This document shows positions 36,342 through 49,088 of a stretch of 64,000 nucleotides of DNA, in pieces. Within the stretch, counting starts at the first letter, position 1. Each line of letters begins with the position of its first letter. Both the position numbers and the translations under genes were made by a program. Source of the DNA: Unio delphinus (lineage: Eukaryota > Mollusca > Bivalvia > Unionida > Unionidae); contig JAQISU010000179.1 in assembly GCA_029339505.1 (NCBI GenBank), forward strand, positions 8,462,001 to 8,526,000, in the 5' to 3' direction. The notes under the pieces are model-generated. The model was not told the origin of the DNA. It searched no databases and saw only the letters and a list, made by a program, of their open reading frames with translations.

Positions 36342-36559
36342 AATATTACTTGTGGAATAGATCTGCCTGATGACTCTGTTATGAGGCTGTTATGTACATT
36401 CAAACACATTCCGTATCATGTGTAACATGTATATCGCTTAATCTTTAAAAGCTATAATCGCATTACAACATCTAAAATGATATGATTACACACACAAAAT
36501 AATAAACAACATGAAATTAGAATACATAAATGCTGAAAATATCTAAAGTAGGAAACATT

Positions 36560-38165
36560 AATATAACTTTAAATCTGTTCTTGCAGTCGGGAAAGGTGAG
36601 TTTTAAGAGCACTCTTAAATGGGTCACTGTGTCTATATGTCTAATGTTAATGGGCAATTCATTCCACGCTGCTGTGCTCTGGTATGCAAAAGAACGTTGT
36701 CCACATAGCTACGTTTTCATAGTTTGAATATTGAATATACAATTGTCAGATTAGTAGCGTAAGTAAATTACTGGTGTGTACACATGAGTGAGGATAGATA
36801 GGTATGTTGGACTGGAGAATAATTTCCCAATTAAACCCTAAATGACAAATCTGGATTTGACAAAATAAATAATTTAAATCCAATATCCGTAACAATACAA
36901 TTGTCAGATTAGTAGCGTAAGTATATTGCTGGTCTGTACACATGGGTGAGGATAGATAGGTATGTTGGACTGGAGTCCGTCAGTGAAACGTAGCACAGAG
37001 AACAAACTCTGAGTTTGATTCTGGATCGAATGGATAACCAGTGTAGGGTACGTAGCAGCGAGGAAGTGTGCTCTGATCGTGATGATCCGAGCAGCTGAAC
37101 TGTTTGAAGTTTCTGGAGACGAACTAGACATAATTAAGTTACAATAGTCACGTCAAAAATGTAATAATGAACACACAAGTGTTTTAGTGGCATCAACAGA
37201 AAGATATTTGCGAGCGGAGCTGATATGTCTCAGCTCAAGATATGCAGCTTTGCATTATGTTCATGACATGTTGGTGCAGTGTGAGAGTACTGTCCAGACT
37301 CCAGAGTAACGCCTAGGTTTCGTACTGACTGTAAATTTAATGTTGATGTTGCTGATATTTATTGTTTGAGATAAAGGATGTGAATGAGAAAGTCTTTGTG
37401 TTGTGATCAGAATGGCCTCAGTTAAATCATCATTGATCTGCAACTTATTACATGTCATCCATGATTTCACATAGCATCAACTTCACTTGGGTGACTAGAC
37501 ATGCATCATTTGGGTTACATCAGCGTACAAATGGTGCGACACTGTGTGATACTCTATGACACTTGAGAGTCGCTGAGTGTATATAATGAAGTGAACAGGT
37601 CCTGGAACAGACCCCTGTTGAACATCACAACATATATCAACTGGGCTGGAGTATAATCCATTTACAGATAGAATTAGTGTCCTGTTGACTAAGTAGGGCT
37701 CGAACCACAGTACGACTGTATTGTGAATGCCAAATACATGCTGGAGACGGTGAAGTTATATATCATGGTCTATTGTGTCAAATGCTGCAGACAAATCAAG
37801 GTTGTTGAGGACTGTAATCTCTCCGCTATCAAAGTCGGTGAGAATGTCACTAACTACGTTTAGAAGAGTAGTTTCAGTACTGTGTCAAGGGCGATATGCA
37901 GACTGTACATTGCTAAAAAGACTTTGAATTCAAATGAGTTACAAGTTGGGTTAGAACAACGTTTTCTTAGTTGTTATATGAACGGGAGATTAGAAACTTG
38001 GCAGTAGTTCTTTTTAAATCGTTATGATCGAGTGTTGGTTTCTTCAGCAGAGGCTTTACAATGGCAGTTTTGGAAATTGGTGGGAATTCTCCAGATGAGA
38101 GATAGGTACTGATAGCATCAGCTAGTAAAGGCAATTTTGTGTCTAATCCCTCAATCTGCATTGAT
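36560..38165 (-). mobile_element. L2/CR1-like LINE, decayed
   Basis: From its 5' side (38161 down): PLLADAISTYLSSGEFPP and AIVKPLLKKPTLDHNDLK (RT entry). Next is MKSWMTCNKLQINDDLTEAI (37470, the region after the catalytic box). Then come LQTVQLLGSSR, LRTLHWLSIRSRIKLRVCSL and LTDSSPTYLS (about 37110-36940), and finally RSFAYQSTAAWNELPINIRH (about 36715-36655). This is the typical order of an L2/CR1 RT and C-terminus. Frames shift repeatedly, and the catalytic core between 37900 and 37480 is unreadable. A segment of about 80 bp near 36740-36800 is directly repeated at 36895-36975. Absent from D2. Confidence 0.8.
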
Positions 38166-38400
38166 GTTGGAATTCAATCAAATTCTATGATAATATATGA
38201 CAAAAGAAAAGAACAGAGACAGGATATTATACAAGAGGTAAGGAAAATAAGAAAGTATAAGCACCAAAGTACTTTGTACTTCGATGGTGGTTATAATAAA
38301 AATGTGCTGTATCAGGTCACACATTATATAGTAGAAACGATGAAGGCACGTGGGCGAAGAATTGTAATTGGGAGACACTAATTATAATAAGGATTCAAAT
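38166..38400 (+). mobile_element. Tx1-like LINE C-terminal fragment
   Basis: Plus-strand reading KIRKYKHQSTLYFDGGYNKN and QVTHYIVETMKARGRR parallels the C-terminus at 4895-5020 (IDKYDKRQLLFLDGNFNKSL). It abuts the 5' end of the opposite-strand L2-like element and is followed by a GT microsatellite (38443-38473). Confidence 0.7.
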
Positions 38401-38440
38401 ATACAGACACACATAAAAACACCTTTTAATCATTTTGGTT

Positions 38441-38442
<2 letters not shown>

Positions 38443-38473
<31 letters not shown>
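38443..38473. repeat. (GT)n microsatellite
   Basis: About 15 GT units just after the LINE fragment. Confidence 0.9.
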
Positions 38474-38699
38474 TGGTCTCCCGTCCACAAAATATCAAAA
38501 TAATTTTCGTCACAATGTGTCTTTAGAAATAACAAAGGTTATGCGGCCCATGGGTCATTGAACATGTCATTATGCTTCCCTCCGGGGGGGGGGGGGGGGG
38601 TTGAATTTGGGAGCCCTGTGTTCGACGATTGTCGGTGTGCCCTCTTTGTTAAAGATAATTGACTTTCCCGCAAAGATTAAAAGCGCGTGCGGCAGTTGA

Positions 38700-39344
38700 G
38701 TGTTACTGGATAGTTTCGTATTATAAGGTAGAAGGCACGAGCCTAATAATCACATTCGTCGCATTTTTCAATTCAGACATAAACTAAATCTGTTATGTGG
38801 TATACATTTACTTTGAGTTAGGCTTGGAAACTTGTTGACTTCATTCTGACAGCCTGTAAAGTTTAAACTAGCATTGGAGATGAAATGCGGAACTTGGGCT
38901 CCAAATTAGCGCAAACTTTGGTTACGTATTGAATGTGCCTGCTACAGAGTAAAATATCTACAAATCTAGATGATTGAGGAGTGATGAAAAATATGCTAAT
39001 TTGTTACCGTACTAGTGAACTTTATTCATGCATAAATTATATACTTATTCTTGTAGCTGTCTTGTCACATGAAAATATCCAAATATCTCTATCCTGTCAA
39101 AAATGAATGTGAAAAAGAGGGGCTGGTGGCAGTGTTGGTTCAGTCTGAAAGTCACTAGTTGCATAAAGAATTAACTTACCTCAGTCAGAATCTTACAAGC
39201 ATCCTTTGAACAAAAATCATTAGTTAGTTCTTTTTTGTATTTTTAATGTAATATTATTATGATTTTTTGCAATGGGTCATCGTCGGATGAAAATGTGCCC
39301 CCCAAAAAACTGTCCTTTAAGACCTTATGATACTGACAACATCA
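38700..39344. other. D1-only sequence, nothing recognised
   Basis: About 650 bp missing from D2. No ORF, repeat or RNA feature that I can support. Confidence 0.4.
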
Positions 39345-39478
39345 TGTAAATCCGACTATTTTGCCGTTATAATTCATTGCTTATGATTAAAAATTATACC
39401 AGAAATATTGAGAACAGCGACAGGGATTTCTTGAGAAGGAAAGTTTTGACGATTTTACGTTTTACCTAAACTTTTGTT

Positions 39479-39526
39479 ATGGCACGCAGAAAACAGACTG
39501 CTAGAAAGTCCACAGGAATATTATAG
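39479..39526 (+). pseudogene. Histone H3 tail fragment, uninterrupted copy
   Basis: ATG to TAG in 16 codons: MARRKQTARKSTGIL. It has Arg where H3 (and the P1 copy) has Thr3, and departs from H3 after TG. It shows the locus before the LINE arrived and that the H3-like part was already only about 40 bp. The intact target site agaaagtccac is at 39503-39513. Confidence 0.75.
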
Positions 39527-40064
39527 ATAAAACACCTTACACCCTCTTCCTTAATTTTTTAAAATCATTTTCTTTATTTTTTCGACTATTCTTTTATCTT
39601 TTTTCATTTTTTTTTTCATTTTCTTTTTGAATCAGTTTGTAAAGAATTATGTAGATTGCTAGCTCGTGGTCAGAATTAATATTGAAATTTGCTATTTGGT
39701 TGATTCATAGTAAATTAGTGCATTTATTAATGTGATGTTCTAGATTTCGCAACTGTTGAATTGAAATGTAACTTTGAAAATGGGTGAAGTAAATACAATT
39801 AGTAAATATGGATGTAATGATATAGCAGAGCATGGATATTTGAATTTTTGTGTACACTTTGTAGGTAATGTACAGAAATGCGTCTGACTGTTTTGATATT
39901 GTTCAGTGTAATGAAGATATATATATATACTTAATCTCATTAGACATTATGAGTTAAAATTACAAATTCTGCAGAACATGTGAGTGATGATTGATGAATA
40001 ACCGCTGCTGGTGGAGGATATTCTAAATGTATCAGTGGATCCATTTTCTATTATTACACTTATA

Positions 40065-40600
40065 TTAGTAACGCCAGTGTATAGGAGAAATCACCGTTAC
40101 TCTGTATATACCTCGAACAGATGAGGGAACTTGAACGGGTGTTATTTTAAGGTGTCCAGGTGAGAGATCCGCACTGTATCGAGTACACGGTATTGATATT
40201 TTGTTTATGTGGTATTTTAACCTGATCAAGCCTATTAGCAATAGCTCGAATTCACTTATACTTTTATCTTGTGTTCGTTTGATCGTGTCAATGTTCGTCT
40301 TGATTTCCGAAGGTTTCATAAAAATGTTCAACGGAGTACCAAACAATTGTTTTTTTGTAATTTCATCAGTTTGTCTATAATTTCTACGAAGATCTGCAAA
40401 CGAGCTTACATGAACGTCATACTCTCGGCCCTCAACGATAATAATTTATTGTCTATGGTGCTGTAGTCAACGTCGACGTAATTCTTTGTTACAGCGTCCT
40501 TGTCGGATACTCCATCCCTAAGTATGTATATTTGATTCCCTTTCAGGCTGAGTTCGCCTGTCATTGTATCACCAGATTTTAGTGCACGCGTGCGAATCTT
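40065..40600 (-). pseudogene. Virus-like fibre/attachment protein remnant, P2
   Basis: Second copy of the gene at 6621-7080. The GDTMTGELSLKGNQI and DAVTKNYVD motifs are preserved in one frame (about 40580-40465). The helical part (MFGTPLNIFMKPSEIKTNID) follows at 40346. The upstream minus strand to about 41180 still has open patches (DREASDVLDAASKSTKPRHK), suggesting a longer original protein. Confidence 0.6.
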
Positions 40601-40874
40601 ATCCTATATCATTAATGGAAAGAACATTGGGGTTAAATTTTCCATTAATATAGAACATGATGATATCCTGCAATGCAAAGTTTAGTTATTCGAATAATTC
40701 GTTATTAATGATATTTTTCACTCTCTTTTGATATTCCGTCCTTTGTTGTTTTTTTTTTTGTTTCGATAGAGATTTCCTGTAAATATCTATCATTATAATT
40801 TAAGATCTATTAAAACGATATCGATTACTTGTGTATTTGCATACAACTTTATGACGTGGTTTGGTTGATTTTGA

Positions 40875-41468
40875 TGCAGCATCAAGTACATCACTTGCTT
40901 CTCGGTCGCATCTTGTTGGGTCTGTTGTTGTGTGCATTGGTAATTTTGAATACCAGATAATCACTTTGTGAAGAGAATTAGCTGCGATGACATACTCGAT
41001 GAACTATTATCTGTGATAACCAGTACGAATAAAAAAGAACGATTCCCCGTGGATCAATTGCTTATGCGGTCCACTGAGTTCTAGGTCCGTTTGAATTATC
41101 AAGATTAATAATACCGATTTCAATAGGTTTTTATTGTTAGTAATTGATCTCGCATAAAAACACCTCTACAGTTTTTTTATTTATAATTTGTTAGGAGCAT
41201 AGATTAAATCAAAATTTGACGGTGGTATTATTAAATCATCCGTAGTAGTCTTAGACCTTTTCCGTACCAATGGGGGTCGTAGCCTTAAACCTTTTTTGTA
41301 CCACGAGTGTGGACTCCCTGGTAACCATAGACCCTTCCCTTTTTATATCTTGGACCTGTTGGTTTCTTTAATGCCATTCCTGTCGATGTCCCAACAGCAC
41401 CGAAACGCGACTTTGTTCCCGACAGCAGGGGCAACAGCAGCTCTCGGTGCTTGTATTTTCACGAGGAG
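40875..41468 (-). pseudogene. Virus-cluster segment kept only in P2
   Basis: Minus-strand open patches without recognised domain, e.g. LVKIQAPRAAVAPAVGNK and RKRSKTTTDDLIIPPSNFDL. P1 lacks exactly this interval: its flanks join at 7394/7395 (tttggttgatttt to cgaaatatacc). It probably belonged to the fibre gene or a neighbour. Confidence 0.4.
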
Positions 41469-41514
41469 TCGAAATATACCACCAAATTGTGGTTGTATCT
41501 GAAATAGCACATGC

Positions 41515-41618
<104 letters not shown>

Positions 41619-41639
41619 AGTCGTATTCTTGTCTTGTCA

Positions 41640-41765
41640 TGTGTAGCAACAATTACTTTTTTACCCTGGCGTTCTGTCAGTGACAGCTTATTCTGACCAC
41701 CTGTAATCGGACTGGGATCAAGCGTTATTATGATTCTGGATTTTTTCACTGACGCTTTTTGCAGT
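41640..41765 (-). pseudogene. Virus-cluster protein start fragment, P2
   Basis: Minus-strand open piece (KKSRIIITLDPSPITGGQNK, then RQGKKVIVATHDK) running into the GA repeat. Upstream neighbour of the fibre segment on the same strand. Only a degraded trace of it is in P1 (about 7640-7520). No family recognised. Confidence 0.4.
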
Positions 41766-41939
41766 TTTTTAGTTTGACCCGAAGTCAGGGTAATATTTAC
41801 ATTTATAATATCACGAGTGATCTAATTGTTACATATTTTCTACTGGTGCATCAATGACTCTCATTCGTTCACCAGCATCTTCAAGTAGCATCGACTTATC
41901 ACTGAGTATAACAGCGATTGATCTGTAATTAGGGATAAG

Positions 41940-42780
41940 GGGGTGAAATGGGGGCTTGAGCAATTCGAAGATTTACACGAGCTCAGAAATGTATATCAAC
42001 GACAGTTTGTCGTGTTAAATGAAGATGTTCCAACGAAAAGTAATAAATCGGATAATATGTTGTAAAATCTAGTTGTGATATTTGCAGACCGGTATCTAGA
42101 TTCTGATCACGTCCCATAAATGTCATTAAACGATGATATGCACGTGCTACATGGTTTTGTCCAAAATTAAGTAAAATATCCTCAGACGGTTCTTGTTGGC
42201 CGTTTTTTCTTAGCGAAACCTCAGAATCATCAAGTTTATCAAATCCCATATGGCTGCGTGTTTGCGAATTTAATCGTGTATAATCTTGTAACGCAACAAA
42301 GATATATCGTGATGATGTAGCGCCTTGTTGTGATGCTATATGCCATGTAAATATAACGTTACTATTACTCTGAATACTATCTGTTGTTGTTGTAGCCATG
42401 ATAGCAATAATTTACCACCTGTATCCATAAATGATAATAATTTATTTTCTTCCGTGATTGATGGGGTCATTACTGGCATCCACAATGAGAGTTTTGATAA
42501 TACTACTTTACCAGCATCATATCCAAGTCGCCATATAGCATCATTATCATCACTTTTTCGTACGAGTACAACTGAATGCTTAGCCACACAAATAACCTTA
42601 ATAATATTTCCGACTTTGACAGCACCCCCGTATTCTGTATCATCTGTTTGAATAATTCCCCCTTCTACTTCGATAAATGCTTAAGCAGGTAGAAAATATC
42701 TACTTGTGTAGTTCAATTCTGCTTCGTTGATTTGGCTGTCATACGTCATAAGAATAAAATTAATAATCGCGTATTGATTC
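41940..42780 (-). pseudogene. Double jelly-roll capsid-like gene remnant, P2
   Basis: Same gene as 7802-8980. The HSVVLVRKSDDNDAIWR and KLSLWMPVMTPS motifs are retained (42587-42450). The C-terminal half, 42399-41983, is open and reads Gln where P1 has a stop. About 370 bp of the central N-terminal half are deleted at about 42604 (P1 8476-8842), joining the N-terminal scrap directly to the middle. A frameshift near 42395 separates the two main pieces. Inactive. Confidence 0.7.
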
Positions 42781-42829
42781 ATCTTTGCGAAGCGGCGAAT
42801 CTATGTCGACTGATGGGTCATTGCACGTT

Positions 42830-43269
42830 TAAACATTGTATTTTATATTTATCGGTCTAAATCATCGTCGCCTGCGAAGTCTACCTCAGGTAAAGCTAGT
42901 ATTTATACTTTGTTCTGCTTCTTGATTCATCAAGGCTGCTAGTTTTTTTTTTATATCCGCGACTTGGTTTATTCGTTTAATGACATTTGCAGGCATAATT
43001 TCAGTAGATGGTAATTTTACTGACGGTGGTTTTGGTCATGTTAATCGTGCTGGTCTATCCTTAGCTACAGAAATCTCCTGTCCGGTAAAATTACCAATAG
43101 CACCAGTAGCTTTTACCCTAATAGCAAAACTAGCTTTCATTGATAATTGTTTTGCGATTGGAGCTATTTTGGGATCCATTCTTGCAAATAATCCTTGAAT
43201 AACATTACCAAGACCATCACCGTTAGTTGCTTTATAGACTGACAATAGTGCATTTGTTACTCGGATCAT
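42830..43269 (-). pseudogene. Small virus-cluster protein, kept only in P2
   Basis: 77 codons from ATG at 43269, including FARMDPKIAPIAKQLSMKA. The same frame continues after a single TAA for about 50 codons (PSTEIMPANVIKRINQVADI). Moderately basic and alanine-rich, no signal peptide. It lies between the capsid-like gene and the 43609 gene on the same strand; P1 has lost the whole interval. No function assigned. Confidence 0.45.
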
Positions 43270-43326
43270 TACATCTTTGATGTATGATCATCTGATGTGC
43301 TAAATTTTAAATAATAAATTTGGTAT

Positions 43327-43609
43327 TTATTCCCGGTAAATGCTAATATCCATCATATCACCTTGAAATAATCCTTGAGAAATATAAGCGATTTCATTAA
43401 TTATTTGCCGAGAATTATTTCCAGCTCGTTTTCCTCCTATGAGTATTTCTAATTGTGATTTGTCGGGAAAAAAAAACATGAAAAGGGCAGTCAATAAAAC
43501 AAGTTCCCCGTGTATTTCTTGGAATACCACTTTCAGTAGCGCCAGGAAGATCATAATTTTCGTGTTGTTCTTGCTTTGCTTTTAGTTGATTTACTTTTTC
43601 AGAAAACAT
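43327..43609 (-). pseudogene. Small virus-cluster gene, P2
   Basis: Starts at ATG 43609 (MFSEKVNQLKAKQEQ) and changes frame near 43500 into GGKRAGNNSRQIINEIAYIS ending ISIYRE at 43327. Counterpart of 9403-9095 and better preserved. Position and strand tie it to the capsid cluster. Confidence 0.5.
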
Positions 43610-43680
43610 TTTAAAAAATCCGGACTATCCCTACTAATACTACCCTTATTATGACTAATTGTAAAGATCATCTTACGATA

Positions 43681-44045
43681 CTAGACGAGCCTTTTGCAAT
43701 ATTCTTAAAGTACCGAATCAAGTACGCATCCCTGTGGGACTCCTGTTCTAATATATTTCATATACGATCCACTTGCATTTAAAGAACCGTTTACTTCTTA
43801 ATAAGAACTGATTAGCCAGCTTTGCCTGTTTCTTATTATTCCATATTCACTAAGCGTGTATCAGTCCCTTGGGTAAAGCACAATCAAATGCATTAGATAT
43901 GTCACAAAAACATACACGTAATGGGTTTCTAGCGCGTGTGTGATCTCTTGCTCTGAACATTGTACATAATCGAAAACTTTATCAGCCAGTTAAAATATTT
44001 GACGTTGGACAATACCCCTATCATCAATATTATCGTGTGATGCTA
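43681..44045 (-). mobile_element. Jockey/CR1-type RT fragment, U2
   Basis: Counterpart of 27219-27590, with the same SNAFDCALP-like and RTGVPQGCVL patches and the same frame breaks. Confidence 0.72.
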
Positions 44046-44943
44046 AATAGTTATTCATATAGTTTTCTTTCTTCCATTACCCAATTTAATTGACCCATCT
44101 CTTCTATAACAGTCAAAGTAGGATACCGAATTGAAATTTATTCCGCTAATCAGAAATGGGGCAATCTTCGAGTATTATTTAGAATTTAAAGAACTAATGT
44201 TTAAAGTTTCAGTCTCATCAGAACAAATTACTGTATCATTTACTGAGAGTGCACAGTTTTTACCAATGGATATCAGGAAGAATATAAATATTTCTCACTG
44301 GATTCTCAAGTAAATAATATCTATGCAGACATAGAATGCAGTCGTTTAGGAATACATATATGAAGAACTCAGATTAGCAAATAAATTTATTAGTATGATT
44401 TTAGTATTAAGAATTCATCTAAAGTAATCATATACATGTTCCTTTCGATATTTTTATTGTTGTCTTTATTCAGTATCATTGAAAATGATAAACGTGGCAT
44501 GAAAATGGACAAAGGTTACATTGTAGCACAAAAAAAACAGGAAATAATTTAACGTGATTGTGAATGAGGTTATGTACAGTTGCTCAAGAAAAATCAATTC
44601 CACATTAATTATTTTGACAATGAGCGAACCAGTTGACCCTTTTCTGCGGGTCAAGTTAATTACCGTATAACTTGTTCTTATAAAATGTCACGAGATAATG
44701 AAATAACATATTAAAACTAAATGTTTTCACTTATAAGCCATAAACAATTTGAACGGTACACTTTAAGCCTTGTCAGATTAGATTAAGAATCATATAAAAT
44801 GTGGATGGCAGCATCTGGATGTGGGATCTCCTACAAGCATCTGATAGACAATAATGGATCTTAATTAGTCACATCAATACAAAATGTTTCAACTTGTTTC
44901 CATATCTGAATAATGGACTGTGATTGCTTAGGGTACATATCCT

Positions 44944-46203
44944 TCAATTTTCACCTGTCACAGGAAGCACCAGAAAAAGGACCGACTTTTCCTCAATTTT
45001 ACAATCAAAAAGGGTTCTGTCATCTTCCAGCTGCTTGCCATTAAAAAGGAGACACTGCTGGTCAGGTGAAATACCTTCTTTGTCCTGGATCTTGACCTTC
45101 AGATTCCCAATGGTGTCAACTGGCTTCACTTGCAGGGAGATGGTCTCCCTCGTCCAAATATTCACAAAGATGTGGATGAAATCTCCTTGACGGAGTATCA
45201 GGTGCAGAATGTAGTCTTTCTGGATGTTGTAGTCACGGAGACTTTTATCATCTTCGAGAAACTTCCCACCGAAAATTAGACATTGTTGGTCACGTGGGAA
45301 GCTTTTAATACACTCGATCTTGGTCTTTACATTCGCGATTGTGTCAGATGGCTTCACTTGTAGGAAGACAGTCTTTTCTGTCTGCGTTTTCACAATGATG
45401 TGCATTGCATGCATATGAAGGACTATCAGCCTGATGGTAGACTGGCTGAGAATGTTATAGTCCAAAAGACTTCTGTCATCATGTAGCAGACGGTCAGCGA
45501 AAATCAGACGCTGCTTGTAAGGTAGGATGCCTACCTTTTCATGTATCATGGCCTTTACATCCTCAATCTTATCAGATGGCTCCACTTCTAGGGTGACAGT
45601 CGTCCCTGTCTCAAGTTTTACAAAGAGCCGCATATTACATCTCAAACGGAGAAACACATGAATTGTGGACTCATTTAAAATGTTATAGTCAGAAAGGGTT
45701 CTGCCATCTTGCAGCAGCTTATCAGTGAAGACCATTTGCTGCTTGTAAGGTAGGATGCCTTCTATGTCGTGAATCTTGGCCTTCACATTCTTAATGGTGG
45801 CAAATGGATGCATTTCTAGGGTGATCGTCTTCCCTGTGGGAGTCTTCACAAAAATCTGAATACTGCATATTTCCAGATTGATAGTGGATTGTTGCTGGAT
45901 ATTGTGGTCAGCGAGGGTTGTGTTATCGTCCAGCTGGTTTCCAGCAAAGGTCAAGCGCTGCTGGTCAGATGGGATGCCTTCCTTGTACTCGAGCATGGCT
46001 TTCACGCTCTCAATGGTGTCAGATGGCACAACTTGCAGGGTGATCATCTTCCCTGTTTGGGTCTTCACGAAGATCTTTATGATGAATCTACAAGATAAAC
46101 GTATTAACAGGTTAAAAAGTTCCACACAAATCACAGATAGTTTGGTAAAGCAAAAAGCTACGTAAACCTTTTCTTTTTCATTTCTATGACTAGGACAAAA
46201 CAA
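44944..46203 (-). CDS. Penta-ubiquitin-like protein without diglycine ends, copy 2
   Basis: 419 codons, same length and five-domain layout as 28490-29749, no stop or indel. Of the 14 residue differences, 5 fall in the first 39 codons and only 9 in the 380 codons of the domains. That fits the view that the coding part begins at the first domain (after ttgtag, about 46090) and that the preceding stretch is not under the same constraint. All five domains again lack Gly-Gly. Domain 2 differs by A-to-T and K-to-Q changes in the FADKLLKDG loop. It sits in a repeat-rich unit where every other gene is broken, so retention in two copies is notable. Expression is unknown. Confidence 0.88.
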   Translation of the reverse strand: MFCPSHRNEKEKVYVAFCFTKLSVICVELFNLLIRLSCRFIIKIFVKTQTGKMITLQVVPSDTIESVKAMLEYKEGIPSDQQRLTFAGNQLDDNTTLADHNIQQQSTINLEICSIQIFVKTPTGKTITLEMHPFATIKNVKAKIHDIEGILPYKQQMVFTDKLLQDGRTLSDYNILNESTIHVFLRLRCNMRLFVKLETGTTVTLEVEPSDKIEDVKAMIHEKVGILPYKQRLIFADRLLHDDRSLLDYNILSQSTIRLIVLHMHAMHIIVKTQTEKTVFLQVKPSDTIANVKTKIECIKSFPRDQQCLIFGGKFLEDDKSLRDYNIQKDYILHLILRQGDFIHIFVNIWTRETISLQVKPVDTIGNLKVKIQDKEGISPDQQCLLFNGKQLEDDRTLFDCKIEEKSVLFLVLPVTGEN

Positions 46204-47061
46204 TTGTTACTTCATTTGTCTATCAGTCTCTGAAAATATTTAATTTTTCAATCCATATGGCCAAGAATAAAAGTCCCTCAAAGAGACCTATACTCTAATG
46301 TCTATAAAGAATTAATAGGACTCTAAGACAAGACCATTTCTTATTCTTTCAAATGCAGAGTGTCCAAACCATCTCATATATTGTATAGCAGCCATAGCGT
46401 TAAATTTGGCGTCATAAATCAACAGTTTTTGTTATTTGTTTTAAATATATCTATTGTGCATCGCCTTCCAAATCCAAAAATGGCAGTGGTGTGGGCCACT
46501 GGTGTTTGGTACGGGTTTAATGGTGAAAAGCGTTATTAACTTAATGTAGATAAACCATCCCAAGTGACAAAAGTACCTTAGAATTGTCTTACGAACTGTT
46601 CTAATACCATACATAAGCTATCCTAGAATATAAGCGACAAAGTACGTAATTCCCATGCACCTTCTTTGGACTCCTGATCCGCAATCTCAGATTGCTATTC
46701 ATGTTTATACACGCACTCAGATAATATCTTAAGCTCGTTTTTCTTTTTATATAATGTTTTATTCATCAAACCATTGTTGAGTTTGCTTTGTTGCGAGAAA
46801 CTGAAGTTTTCGGCTCCATAATATAATAATTTGCAGGCTGAGAGAAAACAGTTACTCTCACTTCAAGTTACAGCACCTTACAGAGGGAAACAGCGTATGT
46901 GACTATATAAAACATTCCTTCATTAATTTGAAAAAATATGTAGATTCAAAAGAGAATTTTATATTTGCCATTCACTCAGATTAACTTTAGGAATCCTGTT
47001 TCATGGAATAATTACATATTTGTCAGCTGAAGTCGACTCCGTTTAAATTGTTTAGTAAAAT
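46204..47061. other. Upstream region of the ubiquitin-like gene, U2
   Basis: Counterpart of 29750-30608; no ORF or repeat recognised. Confidence 0.35.
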
Positions 47062-49005
47062 AACAATTGCCGAGTAAAGTAGTTGTGCCAATCAGACACA
47101 AGATTACCTATTAATATGGATGGGTCGCGTTTAGGATTGGCCGTGTGATATTTGTAATCATACAGGCCTATATTCTAAATTTAACCAACATTTGTTCAGA
47201 GAATAGAGTGAGACCTAGCCATGATGAAACGCCGAATGTCAAAAATGTTTCGAATGAAAGTATAGGGAAGGAGACCATTATGTATGTACACATAAAATAA
47301 AATAATTTGAATTCCTGTTGGGGACTGCGCAATGGCTATAAAATATAAAGAATATAGACTGAATGTTAGGCAAATAAACGGATGCAGCCTAAATAATCTA
47401 GAATGCAATAACCCGGAGAAGTAAGAGAAAGGAAATGAATGAACTTCAGAATAGCATCCATAAATGTTAATGGAATAAATAAAGATTTTTTTAAAAAATT
47501 GGAAAACGATGACATCATCTTTATACAAAAAAAACCATAATAAATTTACAAATCATTTAAAAACTTTAGAGAAGAACTATTAATTATAAATGATATTAAG
47601 GAAGAATATAAATGAGTAGTAGCAACAGTTATAATGTTTTGTGAAAAACTGACTAGTTCGGGAGAAAAAGATGACGGAAATTCCTTTACAGAAGACTGCT
47701 AAAAAATATAATTGAAAAATATACATTTTACTAATGTTTATTTCCCTGTGAATAAATATAGAAAATAAATCTTTTTAGAAAATCTCTTAAAATATTTTGG
47801 AAAATACTCTATGGATGACTGAATTGATATTAACTGGGTGGGATACGAAATAGATAGGGTAGGGAATTTAACCACAAATGTAAACAAATTTATACCTCAA
47901 GTGTAAAACACTTTTTTCTAAACAAAAATTAACTGATAACAAAAATGAGAGACTAAATATGAGAATGAAAGAGTTCAATTATGACTACAAGGGTAGTAAA
48001 GGGAGTAGCTGGTTAAATTATTATTATATATACAAACTATGATCTAAAAACTTATATAAAAGCGGTTATTACGGGAATAATAATGAGATCACAAACTAAT
48101 AAATTTAGAGATAAAAACAATATGCAAAAATAAATGGGGAAAGGGAAAATTAAAATTTAACAACTGTTGGAATATAAGAAATTCATTGAGGAATTAAAAA
48201 TTCGATAATAGATGTTACTTAAAATGGAAAGGGAGTATAACTAAATATGGGAAAAGGAAATTAAGCAACTTGAGATAAACAACACTAATGAAGAAGAAAT
48301 AAATAAAGAAAGACCGATTAGGCTAAGTTTTACATGAAGGAGCGCAGAGTAGAGAAATAAAAGCAGGCAAATATACAAAAATATATCAGGCTGAAGGCCT
48401 ATATAAGAGAGGGAAGAAAAAAAGGAGGAGATAACAGCGGGGTTCAATTATGGGACAAAGATAGGAAGGAATTAAATGGGAAAATAATTTTTTTTAAACA
48501 TATGAAAGATTTTATGGTGAGTTGTATAGGACACAAACGCTGCAACCAGAAATAATAAACAACTACTTGGAAGGGATATAATGTAGGTGATAACATCAGA
48601 ACATATGTGATGCTCTCACCTCTAGTGATGAAAAAAGTAAAATAATACAACTATAAGAAGGAAAATTCCCAGGAGGAGATGGATTCACTGCGTTATTCTA
48701 CAGCAAATTTAGTGCTGAGTTATCACCCATACAAGAATGGTTCTATAATACTTTACTACGAAACGACACAATAACAATAATGAGGGCAGGCATAATTACC
48801 TTGTTATATACCGATCTATCTAAAGACCCCAAAACACCATACGAAACCCCCAGTACATGTATTGCATATATTCGCACCAAAACTCGCATGAACGTACCAA
48901 GAAGCGGACAAAAGAACAGAGCAATCATAGGAACATTGTTATTATCAATTATTTATACTATTGGTTGATGGTCCTGATTACGATCTACGGAAAAGAACTA
49001 ATCTC

Positions 49006-49011
<6 letters not shown>

Positions 49012-49086
<75 letters not shown>
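49012..49086. repeat. (TA)n microsatellite, A3
   Basis: About 37 TA units replacing the roughly 600 bp that separates RT entry and RT core in A1 and A2. Confidence 0.95.

Positions 49087-49088
<2 letters not shown>

Larger units (their letters stand above)
34110..39402. repeat. Segmental duplication block D, copy 1
   Basis: Matches D2 piecewise: 34237-34533 with 53901-54196, 34534-36340 with 61600-63610, about 38500-38690 with 63740-63900, and 39345-39402 with 63910-63962. It carries about 2.1 kb of LINE material (36420-38490) not present in D2, and about 650 bp (38690-39345) that D2 lacks. It contains the uninterrupted target sites of D2's two retroposon insertions. Confidence 0.85.
43681..47061. 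repeat. Segmental duplication block U, copy 2
   Basis: Near-identical to 27219-30608, with the same RT scrap (43681-44045, minus), 3' flank, ubiquitin-like gene and 860 bp upstream region. It is joined to P2 without the DNA that precedes U1. Confidence 0.93.
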
